DNA from: Angelakisella sp.
GTDB lineage: Bacteria > Bacillota > Clostridia > Oscillospirales > Ruminococcaceae
Reading direction: 5' to 3'
Length of the DNA stretch: 32,219 nt
Assembly: GCA_020025195.1 (NCBI GenBank)
Contig: JAHHSN010000014.1
Coordinates: forward strand, 1 to 32,219
The position numbers were made by a program, and so were the translations under genes. Every line of letters begins with the position of its first letter. The first letter of the stretch is position 1. Below the pieces are notes generated by a model that saw only the letters and a program-made list of their open reading frames with translations, was not told the origin of the DNA and searched no databases. Positions 22,530 to 30,300 of the stretch are shown here, piece by piece.

Positions 22530-23398
22530 TACTCTACCTCCTCATTGGCAGGCCGCTCCAGAAGCTCAGGGTTCTGAAGCAGGTGTGCCAGCAGTCTTAC
22601 ACTTTTGGAATAATAATAGCCGTCGGCGAGACGCTCATCGATGGTGAGACCGAGATCGACCGTCTCGCGCATCTCGTAGCTTCCGTCGGGCTTAAAAACA
22701 GGATTCATCTTCTTTTCGCCGATGAGGCAGAAAAGAGAGCAGGTACCCCAGTTGGTCAGGTGGTGATAGCCGCTCTTCAGCTTAATGGAGCCGACATTGG
22801 AAACCAGCACCGAGGAATAATAAGGGTCGGTTTCGATGATGGAGGCGGGCACCTTGCCGTGGCGGTCCATCACCCGAAGGCACTTCACCAGGAACTTCGA
22901 GAACCAGTGCGGCATCTTATTGAGGATGTTCATGGTGTCGGTGGAGCTGTCCGGCGTATCAGAACGGCAGGCCTTAATCTGCCGGCGCAGTTCCTCATGA
23001 AGGGTCTCAATGGTGGAATCCTCCTTCGCGTGGATGAAGGCAAGCGCCTCCTCGCTGCGATCGGTAAATTCCTTTTTCACCACGAACGCCGAGGAAACCT
23101 CATTTCTCTGATAAAAGTTGCTGTTCGCGATAAAGCGGTTGAGCTTGGGGCGGAGGGTAATCGTCTTGATGAGCGCGGCCACCACCACATGGAACATGGT
23201 ATAAGGAAAGTCGGACTCATTTTTATTTTTCTCCTCCAGATAGCGATTCATATTAGTAAGATCCACCCGCTCGGAAATATACGCCTCATTGTCACAGCGG
23301 TTGGGATAGATGATTGCCGTAATAAAATGCAGGGAATCCAGTTCCCGGATGAGCCGGCCGTCCTTACGGTCACCCATCCGGTGCTTTGTTTCTGCCAC
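22526..23398 (-). CDS. Stand-alone E2/CAT-fold acyltransferase homolog lacking the catalytic His
   Basis: Protein of 290 residues resembling the catalytic domain of 2-oxoacid dehydrogenase E2 subunits and chloramphenicol acetyltransferase, but with no lipoyl or E3-binding domain. The C-terminal DLGLTIDERLADGYYYSKSV aligns with the E2 signature DHRxxDG; D259 and G260 are kept but the catalytic His position is Glu255. Other fold features include SSVLVSNVGSIKLKSGYHHL (195-214), like the SNVG-type strand of E2. It sits between the TetR gene (6-nt gap) and the acyl-CoA ligase (4-bp overlap). It may move an acyl group by another mechanism, bind acyl-CoA, or serve as a structural partner of the ligase; which of these is not known. 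Confidence 0.75.
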   Translation of the reverse strand: MAETKHRMGDRKDGRLIRELDSLHFITAIIYPNRCDNEAYISERVDLTNMNRYLEEKNKNESDFPYTMFHVVVAALIKTITLRPKLNRFIANSNFYQRNEVSSAFVVKKEFTDRSEEALAFIHAKEDSTIETLHEELRRQIKACRSDTPDSSTDTMNILNKMPHWFSKFLVKCLRVMDRHGKVPASIIETDPYYSSVLVSNVGSIKLKSGYHHLTNWGTCSLFCLIGEKKMNPVFKPDGSYEMRETVDLGLTIDERLADGYYYSKSVRLLAHLLQNPELLERPANEEVEY

Positions 23399-23404
23399 GG
23401 TATC

Positions 23405-24025
23405 TTATTCCTCCTTCTTCTCTGTCCTTTCGCTGCTGAGAAGACTCCCCAGTCCCCCGAACAGCATTTTGCCGGTCTTTTCCGCCAGCTGCTGGAGCGG
23501 CTCGGTCTTCTGCCGCAGCCACTCGCAATACATCGAGATCATTCCGCTTGCCGCGAACTCGGTCACACTGTCGAGATCGACCTCCCCGGTCTTGACGCCG
23601 CGCCCCCGGGCCTCCTCCAAAAGAGTGCGCTTGATGGCATTCTTGAGCCGGTACATCATAAAATAGCGGGAATAGCGGTTGCCGAGGAAATCGGCATACG
23701 CCTCATCCTCCCGGAGCGCATGATCCACACAGCTCAGCACGCCGTAAAGGTCGTACCGGCCGCTCCAGACGTCGCTTTCCCGGATTGCCTGCACCACCCG
23801 CTGTTCGATCTCGCTCTCCAGCTCTTTGACCGCTTCATCCACGCTTGCGTAGTGGAGATAAAAGGTCTTTCGGCTGATGGAAGCGGTCTCGGTAAGCTCG
23901 CTGACGCGGATCTTTGCCGCATCCTTCTGCGAAAGGAGACGGAGCAGCGCTTTCCGGATGGCGCCGCGGGTCTTTGCCGCCCGTTTATCGCCCGGGCGGG
24001 CGTTTTCCTTCACAATAGCCTCCAT
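23405..24025 (-). CDS. TetR-family transcriptional regulator
   Basis: Repressor-type protein of 206 residues. The TetR helix-turn-helix is at about 18-65 (RGAIRKALLRLLSQKDAAKI, then SISRKTFYLHYASVDE). The rest is a variable helical ligand-binding domain. First gene of the operon with the E2-like protein and acyl-CoA ligase. The ATG at 24025 was chosen because GGGAGGG precedes it and the family N-terminus starts there; the open frame upstream crosses the promoter. A palindrome inside its own promoter indicates autoregulation. The ligand is plausibly an acyl-CoA or fatty acid (inference from the neighbours). Confidence 0.92.
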   Translation of the reverse strand: MEAIVKENARPGDKRAAKTRGAIRKALLRLLSQKDAAKIRVSELTETASISRKTFYLHYASVDEAVKELESEIEQRVVQAIRESDVWSGRYDLYGVLSCVDHALREDEAYADFLGNRYSRYFMMYRLKNAIKRTLLEEARGRGVKTGEVDLDSVTEFAASGMISMYCEWLRQKTEPLQQLAEKTGKMLFGGLGSLLSSERTEKKEE

Positions 24026-24067
24026 GCCTTGCTCCCTCCCCCTTCCGTTTTTAGGCTTATAACCGAA

Positions 24068-24097
24068 ATTATAATACACACCGTGTGTATTTGTCAA
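24068..24097 (-). promoter_or_regulatory. Operon promoter with a palindromic TetR operator in the spacer
   Basis: Minus strand TTGACA (24092-24097), 18-nt spacer, TATAAT (24068-24073), a perfect consensus promoter. The spacer holds ATACACAC-G-GTGTGTAT (24074-24090), a 17-bp perfect palindrome about one central base. A repressor bound there would exclude RNA polymerase. Confidence 0.85.
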
Positions 24098-24129
24098 TTT
24101 TTCTCTTCTTTGCTTGCCCCAGGCCCAAA

Positions 24130-24165
24130 GAAAAAGAGCCCCGACAGGGTATCCGGCGGGCTCTT
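24130..24165 (-). terminator. Terminator of the DUF362 gene
   Basis: Minus strand AAGAGCCC (24165-24158) pairs with GGGCTCTT (24141-24134), followed by TTTCTTTGGG. It lies right behind the stop of the DUF362 gene. Confidence 0.7.
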
Positions 24166-24179
24166 GCTGTGGGCTTTTC

Positions 24180-25310
24180 TTATTTAATATAGTGGAGGGT
24201 GTACTCCCGGGTGCCGATCCCCAGCTTTTCGGCGTGCTCAAGGCAGACCTCCCAGTCGGTCTCCGGCGCGCAGTTTTTGAAGTAGTCGTGCCGGTCGTCA
24301 AAGTGCTCCTCGGCCATCCGGTCGGTCAGCTGGGTATGGGGCAGGGGCGTCATGCGGTTGCAGGCGTCCGCCGAGGCCTGATCGAGGGCGACGGGATCGA
24401 AGCTCGCGAACATCCCAACATTGGGCAGGATGGGGGCGTCGTTTTCGGAGTGGCAGTCGCAGTTGGGGCTGATGTCCATCACCAGATTGATGTGGAAGGA
24501 GGGCCGCCCGGCGAGCACTGCCTTGGAGTACTCCGCGATCTTGCGGTTCAGAAGGTCGTTGGCGGAATACTCCAGATTCCGGATGGCGTCAAAGTTGCAC
24601 CGGGCAAGGCACCGCCCGCACCCGACGCAGCGGTCCGGGTCGATGGAGGCGATGTTCTTTTCCCCATAGGAGATGGCGTGCTGGGCGCACTCCGACCCGC
24701 AGGCGCGGCATCCCCGGCAAAGCTCCTTCCGGATGCTCACCTTGCCGCTGCAGTGCTGCTCCATCTTGCCGGCACGGCTGCCGCAGCCCATCCCGATATT
24801 TTTGAGCGCGCCGCCGAAGCCGGTGCTTTCGTGCCCCTTAAAGTGGTTGAGGCTTATAAAAACGTCGGCGTCCATGATGGCCCGCCCGATCTTGGCGGAC
24901 TTAACATATTCGCCGCCCGGAACCGGGACCTCCGCCTCGTCGGTGCCCTTGAGCCCGTCGGCAATGATGATCTGACAGCCGGTGGAATAGGGGGTGAAGC
25001 CGTTCTCATAGGCGGCGTCCAGATGCTCCAGCGCGTGCTTTCTGCGCCCCACATAGAGGGTGTTGCAGTCCGTGAGGAAGGGGCGCCCGCCCTGCTCCTT
25101 GATGACGTCCGCCACCGCCTTTGCGAAATTGGGCCGGAGGAAACTGAGGTTCCCCGGCTCCCCGAAGTGCAGCTTGATGGCGACGAAGCGGTCCTCCATA
25201 TCAATGGTCCCGATTCCCGCCGCGCGGATGAGCTTTTGCAGCTTCTGCAGGAGGTTGTAGCCCGGGTGGGTGCGAAAATCGGTATAATAGACCTTGGACG
25301 GCTCTTTCAT
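24180..25310 (-). CDS. DUF362 protein with two 4Fe-4S ferredoxin motifs
   Basis: Cytosolic iron-sulphur protein of 376 residues. The N-terminal and central DUF362 region includes VAIKLHFGEPGN (43-54), FISLNHFKGHESTGFGGALK (151-170) and KNIGMGCGSRAGK. Two 4Fe-4S clusters are predicted, from C198/C201/C204/C208 and C228/C231/C234/C238. A further DUF362-like segment follows (FHINLVMDISPNCDCHSEND). Function of this family is not established; a redox role is inferred from the clusters. The ATG at 25310 has AGGAG 10 nt upstream, and the open frame before it crosses the divergent gene's promoter. Single gene. Confidence 0.88.
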   Translation of the reverse strand: MKEPSKVYYTDFRTHPGYNLLQKLQKLIRAAGIGTIDMEDRFVAIKLHFGEPGNLSFLRPNFAKAVADVIKEQGGRPFLTDCNTLYVGRRKHALEHLDAAYENGFTPYSTGCQIIIADGLKGTDEAEVPVPGGEYVKSAKIGRAIMDADVFISLNHFKGHESTGFGGALKNIGMGCGSRAGKMEQHCSGKVSIRKELCRGCRACGSECAQHAISYGEKNIASIDPDRCVGCGRCLARCNFDAIRNLEYSANDLLNRKIAEYSKAVLAGRPSFHINLVMDISPNCDCHSENDAPILPNVGMFASFDPVALDQASADACNRMTPLPHTQLTDRMAEEHFDDRHDYFKNCAPETDWEVCLEHAEKLGIGTREYTLHYIK

Positions 25311-25367
25311 GGTGTTTTGACTCCTTTTTCCGTAAACTTTCTCTTTCTTTTGGGACAGGCAGCAGGG

Positions 25368-25396
25368 TTCCCAACCGCGCCCCCGTATGCTATAAT
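25368..25396 (+). promoter_or_regulatory. Promoter of the DUF1653 gene
   Basis: TATAAT (25391-25396) is preceded by TG-N (GTATGCTATAAT), an extended -10. The -35 (TTCCCA, 25368-25373) is weak with a 17-nt spacer. Confidence 0.55.
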
Positions 25397-25467
25397 ATTC
25401 TGTGTATGGCCGCACGGCTTGCCCGGTCCCCGGGACTTTTCTGCCGGCCGCCGGAAAGGAGCCCCCT

Positions 25468-25695
25468 ATGGAAGAACCCCGTTTCCCCAAGAAGGGAAAA
25501 TACCGCCATTTTAAGGGCATGGAGTATGAACTCCTTGGCTTTGCCCGCCACAGCGAATCCGGCGAATGGATGGTCATTTACCGCGCGCTTTACGGAGAAA
25601 AGCAGCTCTGGGTGCGTCCCCTCTCGATGTGGGAGGAGCCCGTCGAGCGGGACGGTGTCATGCATCCCCACCGCTTTTCCTTTGTGGAGGACTGA
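25468..25695 (+). CDS. DUF1653 domain protein
   Basis: Protein of 75 residues that is a single DUF1653 domain: GKYRHFKGMEYELLGFARHS (10-29), then VIYRALYGEKQLWVRPLSMW. This short family is widespread, often fused to or near other genes, and has no known biochemical function. GGAAAGGAG lies before the ATG. In-frame sequence upstream is not family-like and overlaps the promoter. Monocistronic, ending in a terminator. Confidence 0.9.
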   Translation: MEEPRFPKKGKYRHFKGMEYELLGFARHSESGEWMVIYRALYGEKQLWVRPLSMWEEPVERDGVMHPHRFSFVED

Positions 25696-25714
25696 GCCTC
25701 CCGCCGGAACATCC

Positions 25715-25756
25715 CCCTGCCTGCCCTCCTTGCGGCCGGCAGGGCTTTTCTTTTTT
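25715..25756 (+). terminator. Terminator of the DUF1653 gene
   Basis: CCCTGCC (25715-25721) pairs with GGCAGGG (25738-25744), followed by CTTTTCTTTTTT. The tail touches the stop codon of the converging CCA-adding enzyme gene. Confidence 0.75.
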
Positions 25757-27084
25757 CAGGCCAAGGCTCCGGCGGCCTTTTGGAGGAGGGCCGCCCGCTC
25801 ATTGGGGAGCTCCCCCCGCTGCACAAGGTCGAGGAGCGTTTCCAGCGTCTTGCCGATCGCCCGCCCCTTGAGCCCCAGCGCCATGAGATCCTCACCCGTC
25901 ACGGCAAGATCCCTCTGGGAAAAGCAGGCCCGCTCTTTTTTGGCCTCGGCATAGTATTCTTTCATTGTCCGGTAATAGGTCTCTGCCTCGCCGGTCTCCG
26001 CCTTCCCCAGCGTATCCGCGCGGCGAAGCTCCAGAAACCGGAGGAACAGCTCCTCCCCCCAGCGCCCGGCATAGCGCACCGCCTGCTCTTTTTCGGCGGG
26101 GAACCGGATATCATGGATGGCCACAAGGTCGGTGACCTCCCGGATGAGACGTTTTTCGCATTTGAGACGCCGGAGGATCTCCTCCGCCATCCGCGCGGAG
26201 GTGGAGGGATGGCCCCGGAAGTGCCCGATGCCCTCCGCGTCCATGGTGAAGTGCTGGGGCTTTCCGCTATCGTGGAGGAGGGCTGCCCAGCGCAGGACCG
26301 GCTCCGGCGGGATGTTTTCCAGAACGGTAAGGGTGTGCTCCCAGACGTCCTTGTCGTGGTGGGGGTTGTGCTGCAAAAAGCCCACCATCGGCAGAATTTC
26401 CGGCAGCACCCGTCCCGCAAGATCGCTGTATTCCCGCAGCACCCGGGCGGCGGCCTTGCCGCAGAGGAGCTTCTCCAGCTCCGCCCGTACACGCTCCGCG
26501 GAAACAGCGGCTAACCCCCCTGCCGTCTCCCGCATGGCTTTTTCGGTCTCCGGCTCTATGGTGAAGTCCAGCTCCGCCGCGAAGCGAAGCCCCCGCAGGA
26601 TGCGCAAGGCGTCCTCCCGAAAGCGCTCGGCGGGCGTTCCCACCGCGCGGATGACCCGGTTTTTAAGGTCCGTCTCTCCGCCGTAGGGGTCGATGACCCG
26701 GTCGGCCTCCCAGTCCAGCGCCATGGCGCCGATGGTGAAATCCCGGCGCCGGAGATCCTCCGCGAGGCTTTTGGTAAAGTGAACGGTGTCGGGGTGGCGG
26801 CCGTCGGAATAGCCGCCCTCGGTGCGGAAGGTGGTGATCTCCACCGCCATCCCGCCGGTCAGCACCGTGACGGTGCCGTGGCGGATGCCGGTCTCCACCA
26901 CCCGGCAGTGGGCCAGCGTCTCCTCGGTCTCCCGGGGAGAGGCGGAGGTGGTGACGTCCCAGTCATGGGGCGCCCTCCCCAAAAGGAGATCCCGAACGCC
27001 GCCGCCCACCGGGTAGGCCTCAAAGCCCGCTTTTTGAAGGCGGGTGAGCAGTTCCAGCACCGGCACGGGGAGCTTTTCTCTCAT
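25756..27084 (-). CDS. cca: CCA-adding tRNA nucleotidyltransferase with HD domain
   Basis: Adds or repairs the 3' CCA of tRNAs. Class II nucleotidyltransferase of 442 residues with the head motif GGGVRDLLLGR (27-37), catalytic DWD (D41, D43), RRDFT (113-117), the EDALRILR region (157-164) and a C-terminal HD domain with HDKDVWEH (243-250) and HDSGKP (271-276). The HD domain is typical of a subset that also has phosphohydrolase activity; whether it is active here is inference. The ATG at 27084 has GGGGGAAAA upstream and a promoter about 30 nt before. Open frame extending to 27264 was rejected because it crosses that promoter. Confidence 0.93.
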   Translation of the reverse strand: MREKLPVPVLELLTRLQKAGFEAYPVGGGVRDLLLGRAPHDWDVTTSASPRETEETLAHCRVVETGIRHGTVTVLTGGMAVEITTFRTEGGYSDGRHPDTVHFTKSLAEDLRRRDFTIGAMALDWEADRVIDPYGGETDLKNRVIRAVGTPAERFREDALRILRGLRFAAELDFTIEPETEKAMRETAGGLAAVSAERVRAELEKLLCGKAAARVLREYSDLAGRVLPEILPMVGFLQHNPHHDKDVWEHTLTVLENIPPEPVLRWAALLHDSGKPQHFTMDAEGIGHFRGHPSTSARMAEEILRRLKCEKRLIREVTDLVAIHDIRFPAEKEQAVRYAGRWGEELFLRFLELRRADTLGKAETGEAETYYRTMKEYYAEAKKERACFSQRDLAVTGEDLMALGLKGRAIGKTLETLLDLVQRGELPNERAALLQKAAGALA

Positions 27085-27114
27085 ACGGTTTTCCCCCTTT
27101 CCCTCTTTCTTCCT

Positions 27115-27144
27115 ATTATAACAGATTCCCGAAAGCCCCGTCAG
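27115..27144 (-). promoter_or_regulatory. cca promoter
   Basis: Minus strand CTGACG (27139-27144), 18-nt spacer, TATAAT (27115-27120). Confidence 0.6.
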
Positions 27145-27248
27145 CCCCTTTTGGCTGTACATTTTTCCCAAACCAATACAAATTGTATAATCAGTTTTTT
27201 CCTTTTGCAACCTTTTTGCGAAAAAGAGCCATTTCTCAAAAAAATATC

Positions 27249-27277
27249 TTGCTTTTAGGGTCATAATTTGATAAGAT
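27249..27277 (+). promoter_or_regulatory. Candidate rpmB promoter
   Basis: TTGCTT (27249-27254), 17-nt spacer, TAAGAT (27272-27277), in an AT-rich patch. An overlapping TTGATA (27268) is an alternative -35. Confidence 0.35.
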
Positions 27278-27325
27278 ACTAATGTTGCATAATTATCATG
27301 CCTACTCTAAAGGAGGTGCAGACAA

Positions 27326-27514
27326 ATGGCAAAATGCGAAATTTGCGGTAAGGACGTTTCGTTCGGCATCAAGGTTTCCCACTCTCACCGTCGTTCCAAT
27401 CGTACCTGGAAGCCCAATGTCAGACGTGTTAAGGCAGTAGTCAATGGGACTCCCTGCCGAATCTACGCCTGCACCCGCTGCATGCGTTCCGGAAAAGTTC
27501 AGAGAGCAGTTTGA
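27326..27514 (+). CDS. rpmB: 50S ribosomal protein L28
   Basis: Structural protein of the large ribosomal subunit, 62 residues. It is the zinc-binding (C+) form with C4/C7 (CEIC) and C49/C52 (CTRC). The core GIKVSHSHRRSNRTWKPNV is typical of L28. In many bacteria C+ paralogues are replaced by C- forms when zinc is scarce. GGAGG lies 8-9 nt before the ATG. It stands alone between a promoter region and a terminator. Confidence 0.97.
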   Translation: MAKCEICGKDVSFGIKVSHSHRRSNRTWKPNVRRVKAVVNGTPCRIYACTRCMRSGKVQRAV

Positions 27515-27538
27515 TTTTTTCATCACGCGTATCTGTCA

Positions 27539-27567
27539 GAGCCTCCCGCTTCGGCCGGGGGCTTTTT
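27539..27567 (+). terminator. rpmB terminator
   Basis: AGCCTCC (27540-27546) pairs with GGGGGCT (27557-27563), including one G-T pair, with an inner GC-TTCG-GC, followed by TTTTTCCTTTTTTT. Confidence 0.8.
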
Positions 27568-27606
27568 CCTTTTTTTCAAAAAACGGCTTGTTCACGGTTT
27601 GTTTGC

Positions 27607-27636
27607 TTGTAATCGGTCCATACAATATAGTATAAT
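27607..27636 (+). promoter_or_regulatory. Promoter of the M50/scp/ytf/dac operon
   Basis: TTGTAA (27607-27612), 18-nt spacer, TATAAT (27631-27636), about 45 nt before the first start codon. Confidence 0.7.
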
Positions 27637-27686
27637 TAAACTGTATATTTTCGTCATTTTATATTCGATTCGGAGTTGATCTAAAT

Positions 27687-28334
27687 TTGGGTAATCTCTT
27701 TAATTATCTGGTGCGCGCCATCGTTCTGCTGACCGCCATTCCCATCCACGAGTGCGCCCACGCCTGGGCCGCCAACAAGCTGGGAGACCCCACCGCCAAA
27801 AACCTCGGGCGGCTCACCCTCAATCCCCTGCCGCACCTGGACCTCATCGGCTCGGTGCTGATGATCCTGACCGGCTTCGGCTGGGCAAAGCCGGTCCCCA
27901 TCTCCACCCGGAACTTTGAGGACGTCAAAAAGGGAATGGCGCTTTCCGCTCTCGCGGGGCCGCTCGCCAACGTGCTGCTGGCGCTCATCTGCATGGTGCT
28001 TTGCAAGCTCTGGTACTTCTTCCTGGCGCCGCTCTTCTCGGTGAGTTTCGGTGTTCTCAGTGCCATCACCAACATTCTGCTCATCATGACCGTGCTCAAT
28101 ATCAACCTCGCGGTCTTTAATATGGTCCCGGTGCCGCCGCTGGACGGCAGCCGCCTCGTGACCGCCCTGCTCCCCGCCCGCATTTATTATAAGGTGATGC
28201 AGTATGAGCAGTATATCATCCTCGTCGTCATCGCGCTCCTGCTTTTCGGCTGGCTGGACGGCCCTCTTGGTTTCCTTAATAACGCGATTTTCGGTTTCCT
28301 CGATACCATCACCGGATTTTTGGGGCATGTGTAA
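27687..28334 (+). CDS. Site-2 protease family membrane metalloprotease (M50)
   Basis: Integral membrane zinc protease of 215 residues with HECAH (H21, E22, H25) in the first membrane helix and NMVPVPPLDGSR with the third zinc ligand D153. Four to six membrane segments are visible. It is the short form without PDZ or CBS domains, like B. subtilis YwhC. Its substrate is unknown. The start is a TTG with GGAG 12 nt upstream, since no ATG fits the family N-terminus. It is first in the operon and overlaps scpA by one base (TAATG). Pairing with scpAB is common in Firmicutes and may be only positional. Confidence 0.9.
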   Translation: MGNLFNYLVRAIVLLTAIPIHECAHAWAANKLGDPTAKNLGRLTLNPLPHLDLIGSVLMILTGFGWAKPVPISTRNFEDVKKGMALSALAGPLANVLLALICMVLCKLWYFFLAPLFSVSFGVLSAITNILLIMTVLNINLAVFNMVPVPPLDGSRLVTALLPARIYYKVMQYEQYIILVVIALLLFGWLDGPLGFLNNAIFGFLDTITGFLGHV

Positions 28335-29047
28335 TGGAAAAACCTAGCTTTCAGGTGCGGGAATACGAAGGTCCCCTCGACCTCATCCTCGCCCTTATCT
28401 CCCAGCATCAGCTGGACATCTATGATATCAATATCTCCGACCTGCTCACCCAGTACATGGCGTACATCAAGACGCTGGAGGAGCATCAGCTGGAGGTCGC
28501 CAGCGAATTCCTCGAAATGGCAAGCCGGCTGGTCTATATCAAGACCGCCAGTCTCCTTCCCCGCCATGAGAAAGAGGAAGACCCCCGCGCCGAGCTGACG
28601 GGACAGCTTCTGGAATACCAGAGCTGCAAGGCCGCCGCCGAGATGCTCCGCCTGCGGGATCAGGGCTGGGCGGTCTTTACCAGAGCCCCCCTGCCGCTGG
28701 AAATCGACCCCACCTACCGCCGCCGTCACCCGGTGGAGGAGCTGGTGAGCAGCTACTGGTCCGCCATCGGCAAGGGACGCCGCCGCCTGCCCCCGCAGGA
28801 CGCGGTGTTTTCCCCTCTGGTCACAAAGCCGGTGGTCTCGGTCTCTTCCCGCATCTTTCATCTGCTGCGGCGCTTCTACAAGAAAAGCACGATGCGCCTG
28901 CAGGCCGTGTGGGAGGAATCCCGCGACCGCAGCGAGCTGGTCGCCACCTTCCTCGCCGTTCTGGAGCTGGTGAAGGCCAAGCGCGTCCACCTGACCGAGG
29001 ACGACGCCGAGATGGTGTTCGTCGGGCGGGGCCGGAAAGCCCCCTAA
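28334..29047 (+). CDS. scpA: Segregation and condensation protein A
   Basis: Kleisin subunit of the SMC-ScpAB condensin, bridging the SMC heads for chromosome organisation. Its 237 residues include the N-terminal ScpA motif YEGPLDLILALISQHQLDIY and the downstream FLEMASRLVYIKTASLLP, both diagnostic. The C-terminal winged-helix region is intact. ATG overlaps the M50 stop by one base. Confidence 0.96.
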   Translation: MEKPSFQVREYEGPLDLILALISQHQLDIYDINISDLLTQYMAYIKTLEEHQLEVASEFLEMASRLVYIKTASLLPRHEKEEDPRAELTGQLLEYQSCKAAAEMLRLRDQGWAVFTRAPLPLEIDPTYRRRHPVEELVSSYWSAIGKGRRRLPPQDAVFSPLVTKPVVSVSSRIFHLLRRFYKKSTMRLQAVWEESRDRSELVATFLAVLELVKAKRVHLTEDDAEMVFVGRGRKAP

Positions 29048-29071
29048 ATCCATCCGAAACGAGGCGTATCC

Positions 29072-29662
29072 ATGACTCTTTCCGATACCCAAAAGAATAT
29101 ATTCGCCATCCTTTTTGCCTCCGGTGATCCCATTGAGGTCTCCCGGATGGCGGAGGCGCTCTCCCTTTCCGCCCCGGAAGTGCTGGAGGAGTGCGGCACG
29201 CTGGCCGAAAGGCTCCGGGAAAGCGACCTTCCGCTGGAACTCCGGCGTCTGGAGGACTGCTGGCAGCTCTGCACCCAGAACGGCTTTGAGCCGGTCATCC
29301 GCTCCGCTCTGGAGCTTCGGCGCAACACCCCTCTTTCCGGCGCCGCTCTGGAGGTGCTGGCGGTGATCGCCTATAATCAGCCCGTCACCCGGAGCTTTGT
29401 GGATCAGGTGCGCGGCGTGGACAGCTCCTCGGTCTTTGCCTCTCTGGAGGAAAAGGGACTCATTGAGGAGGCGGGACGGCTGGAGCTGCCCGGACGTCCC
29501 ATCGCCTTTCGCACAACGCCCGCTTTTCTCCGGTGCTTCGGCATCTCCGACCTTTCCGAACTTCCGGAGATCCACCCCGAGGAGGAAGCCCCTCCCACCG
29601 AGGGAGAGGACGGGCAGCTTGGCTTTGATGACCTTACGGCCGGGGAGGAGGGAACGCTTTGA
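29072..29662 (+). CDS. scpB: Segregation and condensation protein B
   Basis: Partner of ScpA in the SMC complex. Its 196 residues contain two winged-helix domains, with the diagnostic segment LEVLAVIAYNQPVTRSFVDQ (93-112) and VRGVDSSSVFASLEEKGLI. An acidic tail follows (170-196). The ATG is 24 nt after the scpA stop. Its end overlaps the next gene by 4 bp (TTGA). Confidence 0.95.
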   Translation: MTLSDTQKNIFAILFASGDPIEVSRMAEALSLSAPEVLEECGTLAERLRESDLPLELRRLEDCWQLCTQNGFEPVIRSALELRRNTPLSGAALEVLAVIAYNQPVTRSFVDQVRGVDSSSVFASLEEKGLIEEAGRLELPGRPIAFRTTPAFLRCFGISDLSELPEIHPEEEAPPTEGEDGQLGFDDLTAGEEGTL

Positions 29663-30285
29663 TCGTTCTCTATATCTTCTTAGGGCTCATCGCCCTTCTG
29701 CTTCTGCTTCTGCTGCTGCCGCTTCGGCTTTCCCTTTCCTACCGGGAGGAGGCGTTTTCCGCCGAGGCCGGTTATCTCTTTCTTCGTTTTCCGCTCTATC
29801 CCCCGCGGGAGAGCAAAAAGGACAAGCCGTCCCCCGGGGAGGAAAAAAAGGAGAAGCCGCCGGCCCCCAAGGGGAAAAAGCCCTCTTTCCTCGATTACCT
29901 CGGGCTTTTCAACGACCTCATTCCCCTCGTCCGGGAGGTGCTGCGGCACACCCTCGGCCGGCTCACCCTAAAAAAATGCCGCGTGCGGATGACCGTTGCG
30001 GGGGAGGACGCCGCTGAGACCGGCATCCGCTACGGGCGGGCCCACTTTCTCATCTATGAGCTTTACGCCTTCCTGTCCCATCACATCAAAATAAAGGAAT
30101 GGCATTTTGAGGTGGCGCAGGACTACCTCGGCGGTCCGGACGCCGAAACCGCTGAGGCCGAGGTCCTCCTGAAGATTCTGCCGCTCACCCTCCTCTCGGC
30201 GGGGCTGCGGCTCCTTCTAAAAGGCGCTCCCGCCTATCTTGACCTTATGAAATCCCAAAATAACGATGCGGCCAACGCACGATGA
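29659..30285 (+). CDS. DUF2953 membrane-anchored protein (YtfI-like)
   Basis: Protein of 208 residues with an N-terminal membrane anchor (Leu-rich, 2-22), a Lys/Pro-rich stretch (about 50-75) and a DUF2953 domain (GRLTLKKCRVRMTVAGEDAA to IKEWHFEVAQDYLGG). In Bacillus, a DUF2953 gene (ytfI) lies directly before ytfJ as it does here; a sporulation link is inference. It starts with TTG at 29659, overlapping the scpB stop (TTGA), so translation is coupled. No ATG fits better. Confidence 0.82.
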   Translation: MIVLYIFLGLIALLLLLLLLPLRLSLSYREEAFSAEAGYLFLRFPLYPPRESKKDKPSPGEEKKEKPPAPKGKKPSFLDYLGLFNDLIPLVREVLRHTLGRLTLKKCRVRMTVAGEDAAETGIRYGRAHFLIYELYAFLSHHIKIKEWHFEVAQDYLGGPDAETAEAEVLLKILPLTLLSAGLRLLLKGAPAYLDLMKSQNNDAANAR

Positions 30286-30300
30286 AAGGAACGTTTTATT

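Noticed and set aside
27085..27264. N-terminal extension of the CCA-adding enzyme
   Set aside because: It contains the cca promoter and is AT-rich; the family starts close to 27084.
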